Assembly (NCBI GenBank): GCA_036971715.1 | Contig: JAVHJL010000003.1 | Location: 620,001-684,000, forward strand | Length of the DNA stretch: 64,000 nucleotides | Direction of reading: 5' to 3' | Origin: Arthrobotrys musiformis | Taxonomy: Eukaryota > Ascomycota > Orbiliomycetes > Orbiliales > Orbiliaceae | Shown here: positions 21,554-32,907 of the stretch, piece after piece | How positions within the stretch are numbered: the first letter of the stretch is position 1 | Layout of the letters: every line of letters starts with the position of its first letter | Translations under genes and position numbers: made by a program | The notes under the pieces: generated by a model | Databases searched by the model: none | Told to the model about the DNA's origin: nothing | The model's input: the letters and a program-made list of their open reading frames with translations, nothing else

Positions 21554-22461
21554 TTTGGAGGTCCACGAGATAATCAAGACGGCATGGATACCATGAATAG
21601 CACGTGGCTGGTTGGGGGAGAGATGATGATGATGATGAGTTTCGTGGAGGGATTGATGAAGGTGAGATGGAGTAGTCTCGATGTGATGTTGGTGTTTGTG
21701 AGGTGGGATTTAGATGATATATTTGGCAATTGAGGTTGCTATTAGCTGTGGCCGGCTCTCCTGGCAACTGACGACATGACACTGTTGGGTCTCCTAGGCA
21801 CTCCATTTGGCAGGTTACACACGCATATTCTCGACAACACAAATGAATGTTGGATTTTCTGATTGCCGGCTGCTAGCTGGTCCGGATTCGTCCAACACCC
21901 AGTCGGCCAATCAGATTCGTATATTCGGTACGGCTTAGCTTATAAACTCCTCCGCGCGTGGGTATATATATGCTTGGAGTTCGAGGCTCGGCTATCTCCA
22001 CTCGACGAGCCACCAGCTGTTAGTGTCTAGCTTCGAATTCAATTAGTCTAACATAGTTAGTACGTAGGTTGGCCAGGACCTCGTTTTAGGTCAAACTTCA
22101 TTATGGGTTCTTAAATGTAAATGGAAAATTATATATTATCACCATCTATCTTGCAAGACGTTCCGTCATATAAACCTAGGTTCATCAGAAGGCCTACTTT
22201 GTCCCAGATTATATATGTATATAAAAGCAGGTCGATATAATGGTTCGATTGTCAAGAGGCAGGTAATTCAACGGAAACATCTTTATCATTTCTTGCATCA
22301 AACATTTATTAATCTTTCAGCTACCCCCCGGCTCTATTCCACAATCACTTCAAGATTGAGAGCTCAACGTACAAGAAATCGTTTCGCGTAAATACATGAC
22401 CAATAAATTAATTAACATTAGGAAATTACATTATATTCTCAGATATAAAAAATAATCCCAC
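21554..22461. other. intergenic
   Basis: Upstream region of the minus-strand membrane protein on the left and 3' flank of the repeat protein on the right. A TATATATA run near 21964 and AT-rich DNA are present. No gene supported. Confidence 0.5.
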
Positions 22462-25206
22462 CTATGCGAGTGGGAACAAAACCAAGAGAATGACATTAGC
22501 AGCTACAGCTCCGACGATAGTCTTCTTGTTCGAAGCAGAGAACAAACCGGCGGCAGCACCGGTATATTCAGGAAGAGGTTCGACAGTTTGAGAAGGAGCA
22601 TATGTTGGCTCCGGAACACCTGGAGGACAATGCCAATGGTCTTCGTGGGCGACGCACTCACCAGGGGCTTCATCATCGGTAGGAGTAGCAGAAGGAGGAG
22701 AAGTTGGCTCTGGGACACCAGGGGGGCAGTGCCAGTGGTCACCATGAGCGACACATTCTTCAGAACCAGGGGATGTAGGTGTAGGGTTTCCGTCGGTGGG
22801 AGGTGGAGTGGTGGGCTCGGCGACGCCAGGTGGGCAGTGCCAGTGGTCTCCATGGGCTTCGCACTCGCCACCCGTTACAACTGGTAGCGGAGCGGTGGGG
22901 TTTTGGGTCGGAGCTTCGGTCGGTTCCGGGACACCAGGTGGACAATGCCAGTGGTCTCCATGAGCTTCACACTCACCAGTTGGAGTAGCACCATTGGTAG
23001 GTTCGGGTTCGGGAGTTGGTGGCTCAGTTGGTTCTGGAACGCCAGAAGGACAATGCCAGTGGTCACCATGAGCTACACACCCATCAGTTCTGGTTGGGGC
23101 TGGCTCGTCTGTTGGATTTGAACCTGGTGGAGTGGTAGGCTCAGGAACACCGGGAGGGCAGTGCCAATGGTCTCCGTGGGCTTCACATTCACCAGTTGGA
23201 GTAGCGCCATCTGTAGGTTCAGGCTCAGGCCCTGGAGGATTAGTCGGTTCCGGAACGCCGGGAGGGCAGTGCCAATGGTCGCCATGGGCCTCACACTCGC
23301 CGCTTCCACCAGTAGTTGAGGGCTCTGGGTCACTTCCACCAGGAGGAGTTGTTGGTTCAGGGACGCCAGGAGGACAATGCCAATGATCACCATGGGGCTC
23401 GCATTCACCTACACCACCGGTGGAGCTCGGGGCAGACGGTTGGTTACCTCCAGGAGGGGTTGTAGGTTCAGGGACGCCAGGAGGGCAGTGCCAATGATCA
23501 CCGTGAGGCTCGCAAGTAGCTGTTCCTGGTGCAGTGGTAGTCTTCCCAGTAGTTGACTGCGCTGGTGGGGTTGTGGGTTCGGGAACGCCGGGTGGACAAT
23601 GCCAGTGATCACCGTGGGGCTCACAAGTAGCAGCAGCTGGGGTGGTAGTCTTTTTAGTTGTAGTGGGCTGGGATGGTGGTGTAGTGGGCTCAGGTACTCC
23701 CGGTGGGCAGTGCCAGTGATCTCCATGTGGCTCACAAGTGGCAGCAGGAGCGGTGGTGGTTGTCTTCTTTGTTGTGGTTGACTGTGCTGGTGGGGTGGTT
23801 GGCTCAGGAACTCCAGGGGGGCAGTGCCAGTGATCTCCGTGCGGTTCACAAGTAGCCACGGGCGTGGTGGTTGTCTTTCTAGTAGTAGTAGTAGATTGTG
23901 GAGGCGGTGTAGTCGGTTCAGGAACTCCGGGGGGGCAGTGCCAATGGTCGCCATGGGGCTCACAGGTGCCGATTGTGGTCGTTCTGCTTGTAGTTCTCGT
24001 TGTAGTTCTTGTTGTAGTGGTGGTTTGCGGAGGGGGTGTAGTCGGCTCTGGCACACCCGGTGGGCAATGCCAGTGATCTCCATGTGGCTCACAAGTAGCT
24101 ACTGGTGTAGTGGTTGTGGTTTTCCTAGTTGTAGTAGTGGTTTGAGGAGGGGGGGTTGTCGGCTCCGGAACCCCTGGTGGGCAATGCCAGTGGTCACCGT
24201 GTGGCTCACAAGTTGCGACAGTTGTGGTGGTGGTTCTGGTCGTAGTAGTAGTAGTTTGAGGAGGAGGGGTTGTAGGCTCTGGTACCCCCGGTGGACAGTG
24301 CCAATGGTCACCGTGTGGCTCACAGGTTCCCACTGTAGTACTAGTAGTCCTTGATGTTGTGGTTTGAGGGGGAGGAGTCGTGGGCTCTGGAACTCCTGGT
24401 GGGCAGTGCCAGTGGTCGCCGTGCGGCTCACAAGTTCCGACTGTGGTTGTAGTAGTTTTAGAGGTGGTTGTTTGCGGAGGAGGGGTAGTAGGTTCTGGTA
24501 CACCCGGCGGACAGTGCCAATGGTCATCGTGTGGTTCGCATGTAGCAGCTGGGGTGGTTGTGGTTGTCTGCGGTGGAGGCGTAGTGGGCTCTGGTACCCC
24601 AGGAGGGCAATGCCAGTGGTCACCGTGGGGAGTGCATTCTCCATCAGCGGTGGTAGTCGTCGAAGGGTACGGCTCACAGTGCCCTATATTCGACGTTAAT
24701 TCAGAGCCCAGAACGTATATATACCACTCGGAAATAGCATCGTTAAACATAAGTGACTAATACTTACAGTGGTCGCCGTGCGCGCTGCAAATAGAACCAG
24801 TTGGTGAGGGCGGAAGAGTAGGAGTCGTAGCACATGGAATTGTCGTAACACTAGTCACGATTCTGTAGCCGTCGGATTCAAGAGCATTGGAATCGTAATA
24901 AGCAACAGCAGTGACGAGCCCGATACCCTCGTAGCTTAGGGTTCTCGTATGGACTGGAATACGTGTTCCTGACCATGAAATTCCCGAAGTAGAATACTTC
25001 CCATTGAGGTCGCTAACAAAGCTCGCGAGGTTTGGAACGGTAGTATCGATTCCAAGGCGTGTGCTAGTCTTCGCGCTGCACTCATCGGGAGCATCAGTCG
25101 TCTGTGCTTGAGGGGCTGGCATAGGAACGGCATTTACGCCGCCCAGGCCCAGCGAGAGCAGAGCCAGAGGTACAAGAAACATCTTTGCCGGATTCAAAAT
25201 TTCCAT
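22462..25206 (-). CDS. GPI-anchor-type surface protein with about 20 CxxHGDHWHC modules
   Basis: Exons 25206-24768 and 24683-22462 join across an 85-nt intron (GTAAGT...ATATAG), giving 886 aa. The junction falls inside a module: exon 1 ends CSAHGDH and the splice restores WHC. A signal peptide (MFLVPLALLSLGLGGVNAVP, or eight residues earlier at MEILNPAK) precedes a domain of about 110 residues with ECSAKTSTRLGIDTTVPNLA. Then come one partial and 19 full modules with core CEPHGDHWHCPPGVPEPTTP. The first ten have Thr-rich linkers, the rest Pro/Glu/Gly linkers. The end, GLFSASNKKTIVGAVAANVI plus a hydrophobic tail, is a GPI-attachment signal. Two Cys and three His per module suggest zinc or copper binding at the cell wall; this is inferred. 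Introns and repeats make copy number prone to change. Confidence 0.82.
22604..24645 (-). repeat. in-frame coding tandem array, 19 units of about 100-130 nt
   Basis: Each unit encodes CxxHGDHWHCPPGVPEPTxPP plus a variable linker. The conserved core is about 20 codons. Linker length and composition divide the array into a Thr-rich block (about 23,540-24,645) and a Pro/Glu/Gly block (about 22,604-23,540). Rare core substitutions are HDDHWHC, HEDHWHC and CPSGVPEP. Confidence 0.92.
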
Positions 25207-25305
25207 ACACGGCACGATAAGACGAAGAGACCCGTAAAGCAGGCGAGCTGGTCGAGGTGAGGGAGATCAAAGACTTCTCGAGCTCAAGTGACCTAAACCG
25301 TCGCA

Positions 25306-25312
25306 CTTTATA
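25306..25312 (-). promoter_or_regulatory. TATA box of the CxxHGDHWHC protein gene
   Basis: Minus-strand TATAAAG about 100 bp upstream of the start codon at 25206. Confidence 0.5.
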
Positions 25313-26093
25313 GATCTGGAAAATCCACATTAACCACTTCGCGCGCAGGCCCGGAAGGCATATTGCATCGGCGCTTGAAAGATACCAACGTCATTCCAAT
25401 TGCTCATATGCCAAGTCCGAATCGCTGGGTGGTTGGAGAACATATGGGCCCCCATGGCCGGGGCTGTCCTTGAACTATCAGCTCGTCTCGAAGCAAGCAG
25501 CCACATAGAAAGTAAACGAAACAGGGAGGAAATGGAACCTGCTCAATTGGTTAGCTTTAGGGTGGTATGGGAAGGAAGAATTTTGTGCTTTGACAGCGAG
25601 TTACATTCGTGCATGCATGGTCAACTAGCCCAGGAAACAAAACTGCAGGGTGTATACCGGTATCATACGATCGTAGATCTTACTCCGCGCGAACCGAACT
25701 TGCATGAACATATTGGCCCGCACCCACGAACCAGTCTCCTTTGCCTATTATAACGTAATGCTTTTTCTGGCCAAGGCGAGCGGGATGGTGGCACAGACTG
25801 CTTGCACCTGACTCGAAAGCTGTGTTGAAAATGTGGTTAATTTTCGCTTTACACCAAAACAATGTAGCGTCAATGTGTGTAACAATGGAAATGTGGTATT
25901 TTGACGACTACTCTGACAGTGCTGTCGAACCTGGGTTGCGAATATATGCCAACGCTACACGGCATCAATATGATATCCGCCTGTCATAGGAAGCGCGGAA
26001 CAAAGTCGGTGGACGGGTACAACCTTTTCGATTGAAAATGGCCCAAGCCGGATCCCCTTCCAGTTCGCTTTCTGGGAGCTCTTCCAGCCTAAC

Positions 26094-26113
26094 AGTTCCG
26101 AACTGCTGCCAAG
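26094..26113 (+). repeat. dispersed repeat fragment, copy A
   Basis: AGTTCCGAACTGCTGCCAAG is identical to the reverse complement of 28826-28845. A second shorter match, TCCGAACTGCTAT, follows in both places at different spacing, consistent with diverged copies of one repeat family. Confidence 0.5.
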
Positions 26114-27566
26114 GTTCACACAAGACTCTTGGAAGCTTTACAAGAAACCTTGGAAGCTGAGAACCGCAAGGTCCGAACTGCTATATCACCCAACAAAAGC
26201 GTGAAAGCCCAGCTGCAGGGTCGGAGGCCTTCCACTGTGTGGATGATTTTTGAGTTCTTCCCCCACCTATTTCCCGTCCCGGACGCATGCCAATGAAGCC
26301 GGATGCAACATAACCTGAGCTATTATTTCGTATCTCTCGCATGAATGGCTTGTTTTACTCGGAGGAAGTGAATAAAAAATTGAAATATTTGGGCCACTGG
26401 AGCCAATTTGGCCGGCAATCCATACATGTACATGTGCATAAGCGTAGCCGAGGAAAATTCTTACAAATTTTCGAGAAGAAAAAGTTGTTTATCGGATCAA
26501 GTGGGTCCCCGAAACATCATCTAGTGTGGAGGCTCAAAATCTTTCCAGAGAATTTGCATAGGCGTCGATAGACAACTATCAGGTGGATTTTCCTCCCTGA
26601 TTTGGAAGGTTTCTATTGCATTTTTGTCTACTAATGATGCTTTTACGCAACTGCATTACAAAAACCTGCCTAGATTTTCTGGTCGAGTTTAGCCATGAAT
26701 ATACGTGGGATACACTATTGGAAGGTGGGGGTGTAGGACCCTGGGTCCAAATATTCTATGTTACCAATCTCACGATCTCTCAGAATCAAAATGTTGAATA
26801 TCCAAACCATACCAGAGCTAGGGTCGTTTGTAGTGATTATTAGGGCGTTGCAGCAGTACCTGCTTTTGTCTCTGTTTCCTATGTGATGTCGAGGCCGAGA
26901 TTCGAAGCGATAGCGTCAGAGCGCCGGCCCGCCTGAGTAGTTGCTGTGTTAGTACTAACATCGTACCTGCAGTAGCTGGGGTTGCCTGCATTTAGTACCT
27001 GTTTGTATTAGTACTATTTATCTTAGTACCTCCCACGATTGCGCAAATTCTACTTTCTATAGACATAGGTCTTTTAGGAAGCTGTTCGCGCGCAAGAGCG
27101 AATACTGGAAAATATAACCACCCAGAGGGTGGTGCTGCACACAGGAAACAAGAATATGTATAGAATAAATTTGTCAACGGAGAAGATAGAAGGGATTAAC
27201 GAATGTATTCAGCTAGATTATGGCCACTGAGACAGTTTATGTACAAGAAGTTATCATGAATGGTCTATCACCATTCAAAGATATCATATCCTCCGCAATC
27301 ATCATCATATCCAGGGGGCAATTAACTTTTAACGAGAGTTTTTTGTATCAAGCAATAAAGATATTCGGGTTCCACGGGCATCAGCCGCGATTGCGACAAA
27401 AATCAAATCGATCTGTTCTTATTTCGTATCATATATACCGTGAGCATCCCGGATGCTCTCCCTTGGGCCTCCTAGTATTAGTAACCTAAATGTTAGCTTT
27501 AGCGTAATTTCCTAAAATATCAGAATTTAAGATAGTACCTATGTAGATTATAGGCCTTTCCCGACC

Positions 27567-27857
27567 TTAGTTAGGGTCGGTGTGCTCGTCGTCGCAGTGC
27601 CACTCGACACCAGCACTGGGAACACCGTCGTAGGTGCAGTCCTCAGCCTCGCCATCGTGGAGGTGAAGATGGCATCTGGCGCCGTTGGGGCGAACTTCGT
27701 CAAGGCAGCAGTATTCGCAACCAGTGATGAGTTCACAATTGGTTGGAGGGGTGCAAACTCTCTTACTGAAGAGAGTGGCAGCTTCAGATCTCGCGACTGG
27801 AGGGGCGGCAAAGGCTGCAGCAATAAGAGCAGCGAGGGTGATGTAAATTCCCTTCAT
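27567..27857 (-). CDS. small secreted Cys/His-rich protein, 96 aa
   Basis: A single exon from ATG at 27857. The signal peptide MKGIYITLAALIAAAFAAPP is followed by an Arg/Lys-containing spacer (ARSEAATLFSKR, a possible Kex2 site at KR). A mature domain of about 60 residues has eight cysteines in the order VC, NC, GC, YCC, RC, DC, HC. It contains CHLHLHDGEAEDC and ends VEWHCDDEHTDPN, so His and acidic residues are concentrated near cysteines. Small size, even Cys number and secretion resemble fungal effector-like or antimicrobial-type proteins, but no family was recognised. The His/Cys motifs suggest metal binding by inference. A TATA box sits about 155 bp upstream. It lies 2.4 kb from the HGDHWHC surface protein, on the same strand. 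Confidence 0.78.
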   Translation of the reverse strand: MKGIYITLAALIAAAFAAPPVARSEAATLFSKRVCTPPTNCELITGCEYCCLDEVRPNGARCHLHLHDGEAEDCTYDGVPSAGVEWHCDDEHTDPN

Positions 27858-28011
27858 TTTGGTTATATTATGAAGTTTTTGAGATTTCTAAAGTATAGAT
27901 CCAAAGAGGAGAGGCTAATAAAGTTGAAGATATTTGGAAGTTTGCTGGAGGATGATTTGGATTGTAGGTATAGAAAACTGACTTGAGGGATGTAGACTGC
28001 CCTTTTATACT

Positions 28012-28019
28012 TATCTGGT
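28012..28019 (-). promoter_or_regulatory. TATA box of the small secreted protein gene
   Basis: Minus-strand TATAAAAG about 155 bp upstream of the start codon at 27857. Confidence 0.5.
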
Positions 28020-28825
28020 GACACCAAGATCCTGTGAAAGAGCGTTTTCGGATGCTGCGCGAGTCTCTTATTTTTGAGTTCGTATACACTAGGAGTGTAT
28101 CTGCAATAAGGATCCGTGGGATTTTGAATATCAACTCGCCGATGGGACGACTTAGAAGGGCTATGCGGTGTAACCGGTAACATATTTTCGAAGCTCTGGA
28201 TTGTCTGGCCTAGTAAAAATCTCTGCACGATTGAGCAGCTGATACTGCAAGGGTTACCTCGTTTTGGAGATCCCACTGACTACTTTGAGGTCCCCGGGAT
28301 TTGAACGCTAGCCTCTCGATAATACTATGATATATTGCTGCAGAATCAATCTTCAGATCTTAGAGTCTCTCTGTGTGCATATCGATACATTGAGTTAACT
28401 AAAGCAAGAAAAAGGCCAAGGGAGACTAAGGCTCTGCTCACTTTACCCAAACGAATCCGCTTCCGTGTATCGTTTCTCAAATCATATCATGTAGCTATAG
28501 ACCGTACCTACGAAGCGAAGGTGCGGAAACTCAAAAATCAAAAGGATGCGTGTTGCATTTTTTTTTCTCTATGCAGCTAGAATAGTGCGAATACTATAGG
28601 ACTTGGCAAGGATAATATCATGGTCGACTCCTCCTGCATGACCACGGTGTTCTGGGCAATCTAGGTATTGGTTGCCCTAGCGAAAGATTTGTCAATTGGA
28701 ATGGATTAATCGGGGGTATACTAATGGATGTGCCGTCTATTTGCCCCCTCGGTTCTGGCGGTACATTTGCTGCAAGACCTAGATAGCAGTTCGGAGCCTT
28801 GCATGAAATAGTACATCCCAGAACT

Positions 28826-28845
28826 CTTGGCAGCAGTTCGGAACT
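28826..28845 (-). repeat. dispersed repeat fragment, copy B
   Basis: Reverse complement of 26094-26113 over 20 identical bases, lying in otherwise unannotated DNA. Confidence 0.5.
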
Positions 28846-29838
28846 CTCAGGGAGCTCGCTGACCGCTTGGCGAGTGAATTTCCAGGTAGAATTTTGTTTC
28901 GAAAAGCTGTTTATGCCTAGGATGTTTACCAAATTTAATGGGTGCGGCCGTTCAATTTTCAATTGGCAGCTAAGATCAAGAGGCGTTTTTCGCCCCCAAA
29001 GTCTAGGCGTCTGCGTCCTAGGATACTCGATAAAAGAGAAAAATACCATTAAGTAATTGATTGTTCTTCCTTGCCCCCGGCCGCCTCAAGCTGCGTGACT
29101 ATGAGATAAAGCGGCGGCTTCCCATGTATCGGTGAACCTTGGCGGGGGGTGCAGTCTCTCAGGATTTGTACAAACTTTGAACGGGTAAAGCCGAAGAAGT
29201 CTCGGACGATAGTCACAAGCTTTCGGGCCTTCCTTTGCGTATTACCAACCATTTACCCCTCACTGGCCATTTCTGTCTTGTCCTACGTCTCGGCCTCCTC
29301 GAGGGATCTCGAGAGCCGTGACACTTTGACGCTTATCCCGGTACTTAAGTGTGCTGACTTTGGCGTGCTTAAGTCCATGACATGTTCCTGTTCAACTAAG
29401 ACACGGCTGCTATAGTATTAAAACATTAAATTTTACCTGCATAATCGATCTTTAACCGGTCCTACATCGGAAGGTACACTTCAACCCTTTGCTTTGATCG
29501 GTAACTCCGTCGGTCATTTCGAGAACCAATCATGCTGCTCTATATCGTACAACCCAGCCATATGGCCAGCTGGCTATCTATCAACGGTGTTAATGTTTAT
29601 GATGATATTTGTGAATCTATACTAACCCTTTTTGTCGCCGGCTCACGCGTATAGACGGCCAAGGCGAACTACTAGTCCCATTCACCAACTTTGACTATTT
29701 AATCTTTTCAAAAATTCATATTTCCAACGAATTATCTGAATATCATATTTAAGATATATGTATGTACAAGATTGAACAAATTAGTTAGACCCTATCGAAG
29801 GGCTTTTTTCATCTGTGGAAGCTGCAATAGGTCCGAGT

Positions 29839-32794
29839 TTAGGAACAACCCGAAATTCCAAGGGAACTGGCAGTTGTCGTGCCAAGCCCGACCCAGCTTC
29901 GCATGGCATTGATGATGGACAAATCTCTATGCACTCTGGTATACTTTCCCTGCGACATCGTATAACCGCATGCGCTGGCAACATATGCTTGATCATATGG
30001 CACACCCAGGCATCCACTTGCTGATGCGCTTCCGGTGTATAAAGAGCAGTCACTCAGGCCATCTGGGTATCCAGACCCACCGTTGTTCATGAACATATAG
30101 CTGGAAAGAATGTTTCGAATGCGCCAATCGCCATCAGTTCGAGTAAAGAGTTGAACTTCGAACGCCCTATGTGCCGCCACATCCTTGGCTTTGATAAGAA
30201 CTGATCCTTTGTCGCCCATGTCACGGGACGAAGATCCAGGGCTAATTTGAATAAGTTAGTAAAAGCATAAGAACACTTCATAATTAAGAGGTTTTTTTAA
30301 CTTACTTTTGTTGATCATGGTCATCATTCTGGATGACAAATCGTGTGGAAGGAATAACCCAATAGCCACAAATTGGGAATTCTTTTGGATAATCGGAGCT
30401 CCAAATCTTTGTCTTATCAATATCGGTTTGGGAGAAGCCAACCGTGCTGAGTTGGTTGTTAAAATTAGTGTACCAAGACCACTGTCCACCACCGCAGGCG
30501 AGAAGACTTGCTTCACCGCCCATGATAACTTCATGCCATGAAATCCAGTCGGCAGGAAGCGTGCCGCCTCCAAGCTTTTGCTTAAAGCGGCCGAGAATCT
30601 GGGCCATACTAGTTGGGCCGATATGCTTCGCGGCGTCGACTCTGAAGCCGCTAAAACCAATTGACAACAAGTCTACTAAGTAAGTGGCGATGCGGTCCTG
30701 AACGTATGGCTTCTCAGTGTTGAGATCCACCAATCCTATTCAAAAAACAAATGACACAATATGTTAGTAAACATGTCAGAGACTTGAAGGCTGCTCCCCA
30801 CGGGCACTGTGCACTTATAGAGTAGAGTTTAGAACTATTAAGCAAAGGAATTTCTTACCGACAAGCCAGCAATTAGTGATAACTGCTCCATCTGTCCAGC
30901 TATTGAGAGCACAGTCACAATGAAAGTCGCTAGGCCCGAAAGGAACAGCCGGGAACTCCGGCGCTGGTCTTGTTCCGGTGTTGGGGTTGATCAAGTAAGT
31001 GTTACCACTGGTAAAGTACGGGGAACCATCAGTGGCGTTGTGGCCGGTATAGGTGCTGCAGTCAGTATTTCGATGGTTTTGAATGTCGTTCCCATTAGCC
31101 GTCATATGGTTGACAACAGCATCTGCATAAACACGAACACCAACGGAGCGGCAGGTCTTTATCATATTCCTCAGTTGCTCTCTTGTTCCTGAGCGAGAGT
31201 GGAGGCGGTAGGAAACTGGTTGATAGTTGAAGTACCATCTAAAAGTAACCATTTTAGCCAATTCAGGTCTTGCATTCGCCAACCTAAAAATAATGGAAAC
31301 TAGGATCCCTCAAGTTGAACTTACGGGCGGAATTGGTTATCAGTTTCATAATAGTTAGACCCCCAAACCTGATCAATTCGCACATTGAGTTAGCGAGCTA
31401 GACGTTTGACGTACGTGTGTATCCCTCCGCGAATTTTGTCAACTTACGTGCTCTTGTGGGGGCCAAATCTTGACACCCATATACCCTGCCTTGCTCAAGA
31501 ATGAACATTCGTTTGCAATATCGCTATGTGATAAAGTTTTATTAGCAGCTGATAGACACAAAATGGGTCGGATATTTGAAACTTACTCATAAGGCCATCC
31601 GAATAGCTCAACAATGGCACCCTTTTGTCCATCGCTGAAGGTGCTGAGTCCTCCAGATACAGTGGGGTTTTCCCACAAGAAATATAGGGTCTCCAATGTC
31701 AAGGAGCCTCCAGTTGAATCAGTGATTTTAATGTTAAGACCACCAGTGTTTGCGGTTGAGACTTGAACCAAATTGGAAGTCTGTGCAACATTGTTAACAT
31801 AGTAAGTCAAGGTGGCACCTGTTTTGCTCAAGCAATTGATAACAACGACGGCAGCAGTCCGAGCGCTATTATACTGGATATCGGCATAACCGACAAGCTT
31901 TCCGTAAGATTGGAAGGTAGAAACATATTGTTGTGCGCCTTCGAGAGGGCTCTGCCATCTTCGGTTCTCGGAAGAGTCCGGGAAAGAACCCGAAGTGCAT
32001 GAGTCCCTGCCATTAAAATTTCCACATCCCGTGGGGGCTGTTGCTGGTGATTCGTATGGTACCGGCTCAACTCTGAAAGACGGTATCGCCGAAGGAGATA
32101 CAGTTCCGGTGTAAGTCACAGCGCTTACACTACCGGTGGTTGTCGTACTAGTACTAAGTGTAGTCGCTGCTGTAGTTGCACTACTGGTAGTACTCTTAGT
32201 CGTGGTGGTGGTGGTGGTGGTAGTTGTTGAAGAGGTTACTTGGACATTTACATAGTTTCCAGGATAATAATATCTTTGGTTGAAGTTGAATAGCATCAGT
32301 ATTTTATTCATGATTCGATCGAAGGTTCATTTGTTGTTGCATGTTGGAGATATATTTTGCTTACGATGTACCACTGACATCATACTTGATGTACAGTTGC
32401 GTGGCGCCTACGGCTGTGCCGGAGAAGACCCAAGTCTCATATCCACTGACGGGGCCGGACGAATATACTGCCGAGATCGGTGTGCTTTGCCAGCTGTTTC
32501 CCTGCGCCCAATATACGGACACTACCTTTTGGTAGGCAATATTCTGGATCTATAGTGGTTTTCGATTTCGATTTTGTTAGCGCCATCCATTCTAGTTGAT
32601 TCATAGATCCAACAGTCGCAGTTAGAAATTTTAACTTTACTTACGTTAATAGACCCAGACAATATATTATTTGCGTACGCATAAGAGTTCAAGCTAACCG
32701 GGAGTGCCCTTCGATTCAGTACGCTCGCGTGTACCGAGCCGAAGAGGCAAACCAGCGAAAAAATAAAGAACTTCAAGACGCCTAAGAACTTCAT
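29839..32794 (-). CDS. secreted alpha-amylase, CBM21 starch-binding domain plus GH13
   Basis: Eight exons: 32794-32645, 32549-32365, 32273-31587, 31523-31448, 31368-31325, 31238-30859, 30735-30306 and 30241-29839, all GT-AG and in frame, 784 aa. A signal peptide (MKFLGVLKFFIFSLVCLFGS) precedes a CBM21 at about residues 35-120 (NIAYQKVVSVYWAQGNSW, YETWVFSG, QLYIKYDVSGTSYYYPGNY), resembling the N-terminal domain of Rhizopus glucoamylase. A Thr-rich linker follows. The GH13 barrel has DAVVNHM (region I), GFRVDAAKH with nucleophile Asp near 541, WHEVIMGGE with acid/base Glu near 576, and QNDDHDQQ with the third Asp near 648. The EVI-x-GGE pattern is like animal-type amylases. It should hydrolyse alpha-1,4 glucans of raw starch outside the cell. 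Confidence 0.87.
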
Positions 32795-32899
32795 CTTGAC
32801 CTTGGAGTTAGAAACAAAGCCAGAATGAATATTGTTTCTTGGCTAAGTGGATGAGATCGATGGCGATTCAAACTTCCTGTGTCTGGACGATCTACAGGT

Positions 32900-32907
32900 C
32901 TTTTATA
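32900..32907 (-). promoter_or_regulatory. TATA box of the amylase gene
   Basis: Minus-strand TATAAAAG about 106 bp upstream of the start codon at 32794. Confidence 0.5.

Larger units (their letters stand above)
25207..27566. other. gene-poor region with repeat remnants
   Basis: No intact gene. Around 26040-26240, plus-strand frames read as fragments, such as AKVHTRLLEALQETLEAEN, that break quickly. One part shares a 20-nt identical inverted match with 28826-28845. The segment looks like decayed repetitive or once-coding DNA. Confidence 0.45.
27858..29838. other. intergenic with repeat fragment
   Basis: Promoter of the small secreted protein on the left, then no supported gene. Copy B of the 20-nt dispersed repeat lies at 28826-28845, and a second relative (CAGTTCGGAGCC) at about 28787. 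Confidence 0.45.

Noticed and set aside
22604..24645. Regularly spaced repeats resembling a CRISPR-like array
   Set aside because: The units are codon-phased, protein-coding and variable in length, in a eukaryotic genome.
22588..24760. Several long open frames on both strands in the repeat array
   Set aside because: They are shadows created by the repeating units in other frames; only the minus frame with signal peptide, splice continuity and GPI tail is sensible.
28280..28380. tRNA-like GTTCAAATCCC on the minus strand
   Set aside because: The expected 5' acceptor half pairing with GGACCTC is absent.
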